This document shows positions 11,170 through 19,480 of a stretch of 59,751 nucleotides of DNA, piece by piece. Under the pieces are notes generated by a model. It saw only the letters and a program-made list of their open reading frames with translations, was not told where the DNA came from and made no database searches. Source of the DNA: Zymogenus sp964542895. Lineage in GTDB: Bacteria; Desulfobacterota; Zymogenia; Zymogenales; Zymogenaceae. The position numbers and the translations under genes were made by a program. Each line of letters begins with the position of its first letter. The stretch's first letter is position 1. The DNA is taken from the NCBI GenBank assembly GCA_964542895.1, contig CAZIWT010000005.1, positions 1 to 59,751 on the forward strand, read 5' to 3'.

Positions 11170-11640
11170 CTAATCCACCACCACGAAGTGCTCGATGTCG
11201 ACGATCTTTCCCTCGCGCTTCTCCTTGAAGATAGCCTTTACCCTTGCCCCGACCTTTACCTTCGACTCGTCTTTGATCTCCACGAAGTGCTGGAAGCAGG
11301 TGTCGGCGCCGTCGAGCTTTATGAAGGCGTATCCGTAAGGAACAGGCTTTTCCTTTCCTGTCTCCGGATCGAGGAAGGCAAAGCGCAGGATCGTGTAGCT
11401 GTAGAGGACTCCCTCGTCTGCCACCTCCACCCACTCGTCCATCTCGGTGAAACATGGCCCGCAGAGCTTTCTCGGCGGGATGTATACCTTTTTACATTTA
11501 GGGCACCTGACGCCCATGAATTTCTTGTTGTCGCGGATCTCCGCCAGAAATCTGCTGCCGAATTCTCCGACCGCGTAGCTGAAGGGTTGTTCACCCTCGC
11601 CGGAGTGCATCGTCAAGAGGTCGACTCCTTGGCCGCCCAT
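11170..11640 (-). CDS. DUF35 / OB-fold zinc-ribbon partner of a thiolase-like enzyme
   Basis: The 156-residue protein has a rubredoxin-like zinc ribbon (CPKCKKVYIPPRKLCGPC, about residues 45-62) followed by an OB-fold typical of DUF35. Such proteins form complexes with thiolases and thiolase-like aldolases and help bind acyl-CoA; that is family knowledge (for example ChsH2 or BbsA). ATG 11640 follows GGAGGT. It ends the cassette DUF35-thiolase-thiolase-DUF35, 18 bp after the neighbouring thiolase, and is clearly homologous to the DUF35 at 13982-14440. That suggests one DUF35 for each thiolase. Confidence 0.85.
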   Translation of the reverse strand: MGGQGVDLLTMHSGEGEQPFSYAVGEFGSRFLAEIRDNKKFMGVRCPKCKKVYIPPRKLCGPCFTEMDEWVEVADEGVLYSYTILRFAFLDPETGKEKPVPYGYAFIKLDGADTCFQHFVEIKDESKVKVGARVKAIFKEKREGKIVDIEHFVVVD

Positions 11641-11658
11641 AAAAGACCTCCTCTCTAT

Positions 11659-12816
11659 TTACGGTTTCGTACTTCTAAAAACTGTGACGTCGCTCCAGAA
11701 ACAGCCGCCGAATCCGGTGGCGAGGGCCGTCTTCACGTCCGGGACCTGCCTGGCCCCGCCCTTGCCCATGATCTGGATTGCGGCCTCGGCCATCCTGAGG
11801 AGGGCCGTCGCCCCGATGCAGTTTGTGGCGATTACCCCTCCCGACGGATTTATCGGAAGCTCGCCGTCCATATCCGTTTTGCCGTCGGCGATCAATTTCG
11901 GCGCCCCCCCGGGCTTACAGAGGTCCATCGCCTCTATCCAGGATAGGCCCGCGTATGAGTAGGGGAGGTAGAGCTCCATGACGTCGATCTCCTTTAACGG
12001 CTCCTTGATTCCCGCCTTCTGGTACGCCTCCTTCGCCGCAAGCTGCATGGAGGGGAGGTTGACCAGGTCGGTGTCGCCCAGAAGGTTGTACGGATGTTTT
12101 ACCGCGCCCGCGTGAAACCAGGCCGGCTTAGGGCATATCTTTTCGGCGTATTCCTCCGTGGCGTAGACCACTGCGCACGCCCCGTCGGTCCTGGGGCATA
12201 CGTCCAGAAGCTTGATGGGGTCCGACAGCATAGGGGAGCTCATGACGTCCTCAACGGTGATCTCCTTTCTGAGCTGGGCGTAGGGGTTGTTGCAGGCGTG
12301 CTTCCTGTCCCTTACGGCAACCCTCGCGGCGTCCTCCTCGGTGGCGCCGTACGTATCGAGGTACAGCATCGCCTCGACGGCAAGCCCGCCGATGGCGCCT
12401 GCGAATACCAGCCTATCCCAGATCGGGTCGAAGGCCGTAGTGATGGCGGCGGTCGTGTCCGACTCGGAGTTTTTCTCCCAGCCGACCGCCAGGACCTTGT
12501 CGAACATCCCCGAGGCGGTAAGGTAATAGCCCGCCTGGCCCACCGTGGAGCCGGTGGTACCGCCGGTGGTGAGTTTGAAGACCGGCTTCATAAATCCGCC
12601 GATCCCGTCGATGCTCCACATGTCGACATAGTTGATCCCCTCGAAGTGGTCCATGTTTCCTATGACTATAGCGTCGATATCGTCGATGGTCAGATCGCCG
12701 TCCTCCAGGCAGCGATCCACGGCCTCGTTGATCATCTCTATTCCATTCACGTCCAGACGGCTCGATCGGTGATGGGTCTGGCCCGTGGCTACTATTGCAG
12801 TTCTTTTCTTACCCAT
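11659..12816 (-). CDS. Thiolase-like protein lacking the nucleophilic cysteine (A)
   Basis: The 385-residue protein has the thiolase fold of the SCP-x/lipid-transfer branch: an N-terminal KKRTAIVATGQTHH and a C-terminal PSGGVIATNCIGATALLRM. The usual nucleophile loop (A-C-A-S-G) reads TTGGTTGS, so Gly86 sits where Cys is expected. The usual GHP motif is replaced by TNC, and the EVHDAF-type histidine region reads ELYLPYSY. It is therefore unlikely to perform a normal Claisen thiolysis. DUF35-linked thiolase-like retro-aldolases such as Ltp2 are a better model, by inference. ATG 12816 follows GGGAGGT. It is 5 bp from the preceding thiolase. Confidence 0.8.
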   Translation of the reverse strand: MGKKRTAIVATGQTHHRSSRLDVNGIEMINEAVDRCLEDGDLTIDDIDAIVIGNMDHFEGINYVDMWSIDGIGGFMKPVFKLTTGGTTGSTVGQAGYYLTASGMFDKVLAVGWEKNSESDTTAAITTAFDPIWDRLVFAGAIGGLAVEAMLYLDTYGATEEDAARVAVRDRKHACNNPYAQLRKEITVEDVMSSPMLSDPIKLLDVCPRTDGACAVVYATEEYAEKICPKPAWFHAGAVKHPYNLLGDTDLVNLPSMQLAAKEAYQKAGIKEPLKEIDVMELYLPYSYAGLSWIEAMDLCKPGGAPKLIADGKTDMDGELPINPSGGVIATNCIGATALLRMAEAAIQIMGKGGARQVPDVKTALATGFGGCFWSDVTVFRSTKP

Positions 12817-12821
12817 ATCGA

Positions 12822-13970
12822 TTACCTCCCTACTATCCAGACACAATGTGATTGGCCGCAGGCGCCGTTTATTCCGTGGGCGAGGGCCGTCTTGACTCCG
12901 TCGATCTGGTGCTCGCCGGCGTCGCCCCTGACCTGCAGGATCGCCTCGATAAGCCTTATCATTCCCCCCGGCGTTACCGGGTGGCCGGAGAGGAGTCCCC
13001 CCGAGGGATTGACCGGCAGCTCTCCGTCCATCTCCGTTATCCCCTTGTCGATCAGCTTTCCGCCGCCGCCCGGCGGGCAGAAGGCGAGACCCTCGTACCA
13101 CATAAGCTCCATGTACGAGAAGGCGTCGTAGACCTCGGCCACGTCGATCTCCTTCAACGGGTCTTCTATCCCCGCCATTCCGTACGCCTCCAGGGCCGCC
13201 TTGTCGAGGGCACTGGCGTCCGCCAGGTCCCTGTCTCCCAGGAAGTAGGCGTCGGCGGTGTATGAAACCCCCTTGACCCATACCGGCTTCTTGGCCTTCT
13301 TGGCCTTTTCGCCCCCCGCAATTATTACGGCCGCCGCCGCATCGGATACCGGGGAGCAGTCGTACAGCTTCAAAGGGTCAGATATTATCTTGGAGTTGAG
13401 TACGTCGTCCACGCTGATATCAATGGCGATCTGGGCGTAGGGATTCTTGAGGGCGTTTTTGTGGTTTTTCACCGAAACCTTAGCGCACTGCTCCTCGGTG
13501 ATGCCGTACTTGGCCATGTAGCGGCGCATCTGAAGCGCCGAGCTGTTCAGTGAATCGAGGCCGATGGGTCTCATGTATATGGGGTCGAAAATTGCGTTGG
13601 TGATGTAAACGTTGTCCGACTCGGAACCCTTTACGTGGGAGACGACGAGCGTGGTATCGTAGGTGCCGGATAGGATTCTCGACATCCCGTAGAATGAGGA
13701 GAAGGTTCCGTCCCCCTCCACCGCGGACATGTTCTTGGCAAGCCCGCCGCCGCAGGCGTCGTTCACCGCCATCGTCGAGATAGTTCGGCCGTCCCAGAAA
13801 TCGTTGGATGTGGTAATGACGTTATCGATGTCGTCCATGGTCATGCCGGCGTCCTCCAGCGCCTTTTTGGTCGCCTCGTATACCATGTCCGCGAAGGTAT
13901 CGCCGAGCTTGTTCCTCTCTATCTTTGTCTGGCCTACACCGACAAAGGCGATGTCATTAATCTCTGTCAT
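12822..13970 (-). CDS. Thiolase-like protein lacking the nucleophilic cysteine (B)
   Basis: The 382-residue protein is homologous to its neighbour. The nucleophile loop reads VEGDGTFSSFYG, putting Gly88 where thiolases carry Cys. In contrast to protein A it retains GHP (PSGGLLSGHPVTPGGM), and it has EVYDAFSYMEL, with Tyr in place of the common His. The pair could be two halves of one heteromeric enzyme, with active-site residues divided between them. That is inference. It starts 11 bp after the DUF35 stop, which points to one operon. The substrate is presumably an acyl-CoA aldol adduct or ketoacyl-CoA. Confidence 0.8.
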   Translation of the reverse strand: MTEINDIAFVGVGQTKIERNKLGDTFADMVYEATKKALEDAGMTMDDIDNVITTSNDFWDGRTISTMAVNDACGGGLAKNMSAVEGDGTFSSFYGMSRILSGTYDTTLVVSHVKGSESDNVYITNAIFDPIYMRPIGLDSLNSSALQMRRYMAKYGITEEQCAKVSVKNHKNALKNPYAQIAIDISVDDVLNSKIISDPLKLYDCSPVSDAAAAVIIAGGEKAKKAKKPVWVKGVSYTADAYFLGDRDLADASALDKAALEAYGMAGIEDPLKEIDVAEVYDAFSYMELMWYEGLAFCPPGGGGKLIDKGITEMDGELPVNPSGGLLSGHPVTPGGMIRLIEAILQVRGDAGEHQIDGVKTALAHGINGACGQSHCVWIVGR

Positions 13971-13981
13971 TTTTACCCTCG

Positions 13982-14440
13982 CTAAACAGGTTTAAAGTGC
14001 TTTATATCGAGTATATGCCCTTTTCTCTCCTTGTTGAAAACGGCCTTTACCCTCATGCCGACCTTGATCTTTTCCGGGGGCACCTCGCCGATGAGGTGAA
14101 CCAGCCCCGTGTCGGCTCCGTCGAGGAGAATGACCCCGATTATCTGGGGCGAATCCTGAGGGATTAGGTCCGTTTTGTATCTGGCGATGGTGTAGGTCTG
14201 CAGGACGCCCTCGTCTTTGACCTCCGTCCACTCGTGGACAGGGACGAAGCAGTAGGTGCACGTCTTTTTCGGCGGCACAAAAACAAAGTCGCAGACGGGA
14301 CACCTGGTGCCCCATATCTTCTGGTTCTCCTTTATCTCGGTGAGAAACCGGCTCCCCACCTCTCCAACTGACCAGGTATAGGGCACTTTTATCCTACTTT
14401 TATAGGCTATAAGCTCCTGGTCGCCCGCTTTTTGGGTCAT
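13982..14440 (-). CDS. DUF35 / OB-fold zinc-ribbon protein, first gene of the thiolase cassette
   Basis: The 152-residue protein has CPVCDFVFVPPKKTCTYC as zinc ribbon (about residues 47-64) and a following OB-fold with VKVGMRVKAVF-like strands. It shares the EVGSRFL.EI..N block with the DUF35 at 11170-11640, so the two are paralogues. ATG 14440 is preferred because GGAGGT lies at the right distance; a TTG at 14446 would add two residues. It is the promoter-proximal gene of the minus-strand cassette. Confidence 0.85.
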   Translation of the reverse strand: MTQKAGDQELIAYKSRIKVPYTWSVGEVGSRFLTEIKENQKIWGTRCPVCDFVFVPPKKTCTYCFVPVHEWTEVKDEGVLQTYTIARYKTDLIPQDSPQIIGVILLDGADTGLVHLIGEVPPEKIKVGMRVKAVFNKERKGHILDIKHFKPV

Positions 14441-14833
14441 AATCAACCTCCGTAAATTCTACAAAACTGTATTGGGTGTTATTATTACGTTTCCCATTAA
14501 TCGACGATCATTGGACACCGTATTTCGTAAACGGGTTGGTTTAAGAAAAGTATCAGAGTTGGTCAAATATGTCAAGGGCGGAGAATATTTTATAAAAATT
14601 TTACCCGATTTTTTTAAAACGATTGATTTTTGGGGGGAATTCGTCTTATAATGGCAAAAAGGGCCATCACAATATGTAGTTATGGGGATTTAAGACCCCA
14701 CAAAATATCCAAGGTTATAGTGAAAAAATGCATAATTTCGCTATAAATTTACTTAATTTCTTGACAATTTAATGAAATTATATGAGAATTTTACCAAGAG
14801 ATGCCCGTTTTTTATTTATAAGAGAGTTTTTTG
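14441..14833. other. A+T-rich divergent intergenic region
   Basis: About 390 bp between the thiolase cassette (-) and the 3D-domain gene (+). It contains a promoter-like pair at 14623-14652 and an isolated TTGACA at 14761-14766 with no convincing -10. No coding frame is supported. Confidence 0.6.
14623..14652 (+). promoter_or_regulatory. Candidate sigma-70 promoter of the 3D-domain gene
   Basis: TTGATT (14623-14628) and a perfect TATAAT (14647-14652) are separated by 18 bp. They would leave a leader of about 170 nt before the start at 14834. Confidence 0.45.
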
Positions 14834-15745
14834 ATGGAACGAAAGGACATCCTTAACCTCCTGGCCGACCAGCTTCGAACCGGCGGCAGGAAAGAGCGGG
14901 AGGTGGCGGCCCTCTTTCTGAAAGATGTACTCATTCGCCGCAGCGAATCGGTATCGAACAAGATATTTGCGGCCAAACACCTCTTTGTCAACTGGTTCGG
15001 CGAGACCCTCACAAACGAGATACTGCTTATAAAGAGGGGCTACTACTCGTACGTCATAAAGGAGTCGATTTTCAGGCTGAAGAGATCGCTCTTCGGCTAT
15101 CTGATAAACATCAAGAACGAGCTCTTCTGGGACGAGGCCTATTCGGACCTCTTGATCAGGAATATCGTCTCGGTCGCGGCCGTCGTCGTCCTTCTGGTCC
15201 ACGTCGGCAACTGGAAGACGTTGGAGGATCTGAAGAGGCCCACCCACACTTACGTTGCGATGGACAACAAGAACTGGGACGACGAGATCCTGTCGACCAT
15301 CCTGGCCGCGGAGGAGTTCGACTCGGTTCTCAGCGAAAGCATAAGGGAAAACAAGATTCAGGAGCTTTTGGAATCGGGACATTCTTACGTCAGGCTGATC
15401 CGCGTGACTGGTTACTACTCCCCGCTGCCGGACCAGGAGAGATATGCAACGGGGAGCTACCGGGGAGACATCAGGCTGAACGGAAGGGGGGTCGCCGGAG
15501 CCGATTCGACCCCCGTCTATCTGGGCATGGCGGCGGGCCCTCCCAGCATGGGCTACGGCACTAAGCTGATCATAAAGGACCTCGCCAAGTTCGATATGCC
15601 CGATATCTACACCGTGCACGACAGGGGCTCGGCCATCAAGGGGAACAGGGTGGATATCTGGATGGGGGCGGGCGAGGATGCGATGGATAAGGCCTATGAT
15701 ATAACGGGATACTACAAGGTGACGGTGGTAAAGGAGAAGAGGTAG
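14834..15745 (+). CDS. Membrane-anchored protein with C-terminal 3D domain
   Basis: The 303-residue protein ends in a 3D domain (PF06725-like): VTGYYSPLPDQ near 192, then YGTKLIIKDLAKF and VHDRGSAIKGNRVDIWMG. These carry the aspartates of this double-psi barrel found in MltA-like and stationary-phase murein enzymes. The first ~105 residues are charged and helical with no export signal, and a single hydrophobic helix lies near 108-122. That puts the 3D domain outside the membrane and the N-terminus in the cytoplasm. Start choice between ATG 14834 and TTG 14831 is weakly supported. It is monocistronic, with its own promoter and terminator. Confidence 0.65.
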   Translation: MERKDILNLLADQLRTGGRKEREVAALFLKDVLIRRSESVSNKIFAAKHLFVNWFGETLTNEILLIKRGYYSYVIKESIFRLKRSLFGYLINIKNELFWDEAYSDLLIRNIVSVAAVVVLLVHVGNWKTLEDLKRPTHTYVAMDNKNWDDEILSTILAAEEFDSVLSESIRENKIQELLESGHSYVRLIRVTGYYSPLPDQERYATGSYRGDIRLNGRGVAGADSTPVYLGMAAGPPSMGYGTKLIIKDLAKFDMPDIYTVHDRGSAIKGNRVDIWMGAGEDAMDKAYDITGYYKVTVVKEKR

Positions 15746-15921
15746 CCCCGGCCCGACATATAAAAGGCGGCCTCCGTATCCCGCATGGCCAGTTCACGAA
15801 GAAGCAGGCCCGGCCTATGTTGTGACCCGGCCTTATATTGTGATCCAAACTTATCTCATATCAAATTGATATAAGAGGCGGTTGGCGGGAGCCGGCGGCC
15901 GTGATCGAAACAGGCAGCGAT

Positions 15922-15947
15922 CCCCTCAATTTTGAGGGGTTTTTTTT
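15922..15947 (+). terminator. Strong rho-independent terminator
   Basis: CCCCTCAA (15922-15929) and TTGAGGGG (15932-15939) form a perfect 8-bp stem with a short loop, followed by eight Ts (15940-15947). It ends transcription from the 3D-domain gene and insulates the aromatic amino-acid operon. Confidence 0.9.
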
Positions 15948-16122
15948 GCCCAAATTCAGGTTGTTTTTTGGCTGGGTAGATATGGGGTGTTTTAATATTT
16001 TTTGGCTCTCCAGAGGGGATTAAGTTGTTTATGGTTAAAAAATGTGTTGATTTCTTTATACTTTTCTGATAAATCATTAAGTTATTCTAATATCAAAATG
16101 ATCAGGGGAGAACAAAAGAACA

Positions 16123-17214
16123 TTGAAGGAGAAGCGAAACCTAAAGGAGCTGAGGGATCAAATTGACCTCCTGGACGACGATATCCTGTCGCTCCTGAAA
16201 AAGCGTGTGGGGCTGGCGAAAAAGCTGGGAGAGGTCAAAAAGGACGCCAACCTCGACATCTTCGACCCGGCGAGGGAGGAGGAGGTAATAAAAAGGCTCT
16301 TGACCTTTTCCTCGGACGATCTGCCCGAAAAGTTCATCGGCTCGATCTACCGGGAGGTGATCGATTTTTCCAGGTCGCTCCAGAGGCCGCCCAGGATCGC
16401 GTATTTAGGGCCGGTGGCGAGCTTTACCTACTCGGCGGCCCTGCGGAGGTTCGGGAGCTATAGTGACTTTTTCGCCTCGGTGAGCACCGACGACGTCTTT
16501 GACGCGGTGTTGAGAAAGGAGGCGGATTTCGGCGTCGTGCCGGTGGAAAACTCCACGGAGGGGATAGTTAGCCACACCATAGATCAATTCATAGAGTCGG
16601 ACCTCAAGATAGCGGGGGAGATATTCTTAAGGATCACGTTCGACCTGATGTCGAAGACCGGAAAGATCGAAGATGTCAAGCGGGTGATCTCTCACCCCCA
16701 CGGTCTCGCCCAGACCAGAAGGTGGATATCCCACAACATACCGAGGATCGAGCTTGTCGAGGCGAACAGCACCTCGGAGGCGGCGCTGATTGCCTCGAAG
16801 GACAAAGCGGCGGCCGCCATAGGGAGCGAGGAGGCGGGAAAGATCTACGAGCTTGTCGCCGTGGAGAGGGACATAGGCGACAAGTCGGACAACTACACGA
16901 GGTTTCTCATAATAGCGGAGAAATCGCCGAAGGCCACCGGAAACGACAAGACATCGATCCTCTTTTCGGTCAAGGACAAGCCGGGCATCCTCCATAAGGT
17001 GCTGGGGTCCTTCGCAAAGGGGAACATCAACCTGACCAAGATAGAGTCCCGCCCTTCGAGAAGGGGAATCTGGGACTACGTCTTTTTTTTGGACATGGAG
17101 GGACACGCTGAGGATAAAAAGGTAAAGAGGGCGTTGAAGGAGATGAGCAGATACACGACCTTCGTAAAACTTATGGGTTCATACCCGAGAGGTGATAAAA
17201 GGAGCACGACATGA
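16123..17214 (+). CDS. pheA: Chorismate mutase / prephenate dehydratase (P-protein)
   Basis: The 363-residue bifunctional enzyme converts chorismate to prephenate and then phenylpyruvate for phenylalanine. The AroQ-type mutase is at about 1-90 (LRDQIDLLDDDILSLLKKR), the dehydratase at about 95-270 (AYLGPVASFTYSAA, VVPVENSTEG), and the ACT domain at the end. The ACT domain carries the ESRP motif (KIESRPSRRGIWDYVFFLD) that binds phenylalanine for feedback inhibition. The start at TTG 16123 has GGGGAG rather far upstream. It overlaps hisC by 4 bp, opening an operon for aromatic amino acids. Confidence 0.95.
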   Translation: MKEKRNLKELRDQIDLLDDDILSLLKKRVGLAKKLGEVKKDANLDIFDPAREEEVIKRLLTFSSDDLPEKFIGSIYREVIDFSRSLQRPPRIAYLGPVASFTYSAALRRFGSYSDFFASVSTDDVFDAVLRKEADFGVVPVENSTEGIVSHTIDQFIESDLKIAGEIFLRITFDLMSKTGKIEDVKRVISHPHGLAQTRRWISHNIPRIELVEANSTSEAALIASKDKAAAAIGSEEAGKIYELVAVERDIGDKSDNYTRFLIIAEKSPKATGNDKTSILFSVKDKPGILHKVLGSFAKGNINLTKIESRPSRRGIWDYVFFLDMEGHAEDKKVKRALKEMSRYTTFVKLMGSYPRGDKRSTT

Positions 17215-18311
17215 TTAAAAAATTGGTTCCGGAGCACATCAAGAGCCTGACACCTTACCCGCCCGGAAAGCCGATCGAGGAGCTGGAGAGGGAGCTTGGA
17301 ATCACGGGCTCCATAAAGCTTGCGTCAAACGAGAACCCCCTGGGCCCGTCGCCAATGGCGGTCGAAGCGATGAAAAAAGAGGTGGCCAAAGTCCACCGAT
17401 ACCCGGACGGGAGCTGTTTTTACCTGAAGGAGAAGCTGAGCGAGATCCAGGGGCTGAAGCCGGAGAACTATATCATAGGCAACGGCTCCAACGAGATCAT
17501 CGAGATCCTGATAAGGGTACTGGTGAGGGAGGGGGACGAGGTTATCATGGGGGACCCGAGCTTCATCGTCTACAGGCTTGTGACGCAGGGGGTGGGGGGA
17601 AAGAGCGTGATCGTGCCCCTGAAGGACTGGGTTTTCGACCTCGACGCCATGAGGGGGGCAATTACCGACAGGACGAGGCTCATCTTCATAGACAATCCGA
17701 ACAACCCGGTGGGAACGGCGATAAAGAAGGATGACTTCTCCCGCTTCATGGAGGGTCTTCCGAAAAGCCTGGTCGTTGTCCTGGACGAGGCGTACAAGGA
17801 GTTCGACACCAGCGGCGAGAGCCCGGTATTCTCCGATTACATGGAGGGGGACGTCCCGATAATCTCCACGAGGACCTTCTCGAAGCTCTACGGCATTTCC
17901 GGAGCGAGGATAGGGTACGGCGTTGCCGTGCCGGGGATAGTCTCGATGCTAAACAGGATCAGGTCTCCCTTCAATGTGAACTCCTTCGCCCAGGCGGGGG
18001 CTCTGGCGGCGCTTGACGATCACGATTTCGTGAAGAGGACCCTCGAACTGACCCGATCCGGGATGGATTACCTCTACGATGAGTTTGAACTACTCGGGCT
18101 CGAATACATACCCTCCCAGGCGAATTTCGTCCTCGTGGACTTGGGGCTTTCGTCGCCCGACGTCTACAACGCGATGTTGAAGGAGGGGGTAATAGTCAGG
18201 CCGATGGCCGGCTATGGACTCAAAAACCACATCAGGGTCACCCTGGGGATGATGGAGGAGAACGAGCGTTTTGTGGCGGCCTTGAAAAAGATTTTAGATA
18301 AGGGATTATAG
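17211..18311 (+). CDS. hisC: Histidinol-phosphate / aromatic aminotransferase
   Basis: This 366-residue class I/II PLP enzyme shows LASNENPLGPSP at the N-terminus, NGSNEIIEI, DNPNNPVGT, the DEAYKEF aspartate and the PLP lysine in RTFSKLYGISGARIGYG. By family it transaminates imidazoleacetol phosphate for histidine. Its place between pheA and aroF suggests that here it mainly, or also, makes phenylalanine and tyrosine from their keto acids; that is inference. The ATG overlaps the pheA stop. Confidence 0.9.
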   Translation: MIKKLVPEHIKSLTPYPPGKPIEELERELGITGSIKLASNENPLGPSPMAVEAMKKEVAKVHRYPDGSCFYLKEKLSEIQGLKPENYIIGNGSNEIIEILIRVLVREGDEVIMGDPSFIVYRLVTQGVGGKSVIVPLKDWVFDLDAMRGAITDRTRLIFIDNPNNPVGTAIKKDDFSRFMEGLPKSLVVVLDEAYKEFDTSGESPVFSDYMEGDVPIISTRTFSKLYGISGARIGYGVAVPGIVSMLNRIRSPFNVNSFAQAGALAALDDHDFVKRTLELTRSGMDYLYDEFELLGLEYIPSQANFVLVDLGLSSPDVYNAMLKEGVIVRPMAGYGLKNHIRVTLGMMEENERFVAALKKILDKGL

Positions 18312-18313
18312 AT

Positions 18314-19327
18314 ATGATTTTAATTCTAAAGCCGGGTTATACAGAGGAGGAGCTTAATTACCTGCTGGAGAGGATCGAGGAGGCGGGCCTGACGCCGCAC
18401 ATCTCCAAGGGTAAGGAGAGGACGATAGTGGGGGCGATCGGGGACGAGCGAATCCTCCAGACGCTGCCGATAGAATCGCTTCCTGGGGTTGAGAAGGCCG
18501 TCCCGATCCTGAAGCCTTATAAGGTGGTCAGCCGGGATTTCAAGAAGGAGGACTCGGTCGTCAAGATCGGGGACGTCCCGGTCGGTGGGGAGAAGATACA
18601 GGTAATAGCGGGGCCCTGCGCGGTCGAGGGGCTCGATATGTTGAAGGAGATAGCAAAAGAGACGAAATGGGCGGGATCGACGATACTCAGGGGCGGGGCG
18701 TACAAGCCCAGGACGTCCCCCTACTCCTTTCAGGGGCTCGGGGAGGAGGGATTGAAATACCTCGCCGAGGTGAGAAACGAGACAGGCCTCCCCGTGGTGA
18801 CGGAGCTTATGAACATCAGGTACTCCGACCTCGTCAACAAATACGCGGACGCCATTCAGGTTGGAGCGAGGAACATGCAGAACTTCGATCTCTTAAAGGA
18901 GATCGGCAAGATGAAGAAGCCGGTCATCTTAAAGAGGGGGCTCTCGGCAACGATAATGGAGCTTCTTATGAGCGCGGAGTATATCGCCTCCGAGGGAAAC
19001 ACCGATATTATTCTATGTGAGCGGGGTATCAGGACTTTCGAGACCGAGACGAGAAACACCCTCGATATCAACGCCGTCCCGGTCCTAAAGGCGCTCACCC
19101 ACCTTCCTGTGGTGGTCGACCCGAGCCACGCCACCGGCCGCTGGGAGCTGGTCACCCCCATCGGGCTTGCCGGAATCGCGGCTGGGGCGGACGGCCTCCT
19201 GGTGGAGGTGCACACAAATCCGGAAAAGGCGGTGAGCGACGGAAACCAGTCGTTAAAGCCGGACAAGTTCCAGGACCTGATGGAAAAGGCGAAGAGGGTC
19301 GCGGAGGCGATCGGGAGGGTGATGTAA
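18314..19327 (+). CDS. aroF: 3-deoxy-7-phosphoheptulonate (DAHP) synthase, type I-beta
   Basis: The 337-residue enzyme condenses PEP with erythrose 4-phosphate, the first step of the shikimate pathway. Residues 1-70 form a ferredoxin-like regulatory domain (MILILKPGYTEEELNYLLER), as in Thermotoga-type enzymes. The barrel follows with VIAGPCAVEG, LRGGAYKPRTSPYSFQG, VGARNMQNF, LKRGLSAT and VVDPSHATGRW. These hold the PEP and metal ligands. It starts two bases after hisC. Confidence 0.95.
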   Translation: MILILKPGYTEEELNYLLERIEEAGLTPHISKGKERTIVGAIGDERILQTLPIESLPGVEKAVPILKPYKVVSRDFKKEDSVVKIGDVPVGGEKIQVIAGPCAVEGLDMLKEIAKETKWAGSTILRGGAYKPRTSPYSFQGLGEEGLKYLAEVRNETGLPVVTELMNIRYSDLVNKYADAIQVGARNMQNFDLLKEIGKMKKPVILKRGLSATIMELLMSAEYIASEGNTDIILCERGIRTFETETRNTLDINAVPVLKALTHLPVVVDPSHATGRWELVTPIGLAGIAAGADGLLVEVHTNPEKAVSDGNQSLKPDKFQDLMEKAKRVAEAIGRVM

Positions 19328-19344
19328 ATCCCCGATGGGAAGCC

Positions 19345-19424
19345 GGGTTATTAGACGGGGGGGTGGGTTGTTAGATGGAGGGGCGAATTACTTGATTTGG
19401 GGCAGGGTTATTCGGTGGGGGTCG
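19345..19424. repeat. Four tandem degenerate 20-bp repeats
   Basis: The copies start at 19345, 19365, 19385 and 19405, exactly 20 bp apart. Copy 1 is GGGTTATTAGACGGGGGGGT, copy 2 GGGTTGTTAGATGGAGGGGC, copy 3 GAATTACTTGATTTGGGGCA and copy 4 GGGTTATTCGGTGGGGGTCG. Copy 3 is the most diverged. The G runs could form a quadruplex on the plus strand. The repeat fills the space between aroF and aroA. Confidence 0.8.
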
Positions 19425-19480
19425 AGGCCGGCTGAGATTAATATCAATGGCGGTGGACGTATTTGCGCGGCGGTCTTTCG

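Noticed and set aside
12822..13970. Idea that the missing thiolase cysteine is a selenocysteine or sequencing error
   Set aside because: The codon is a Gly codon in both genes, not TGA, and both paralogues agree, so the loss is real.
16047..16075. Promoter TTGATT/TAAATC before pheA
   Set aside because: The -10 matches only three of six positions; reported here only as a possibility.
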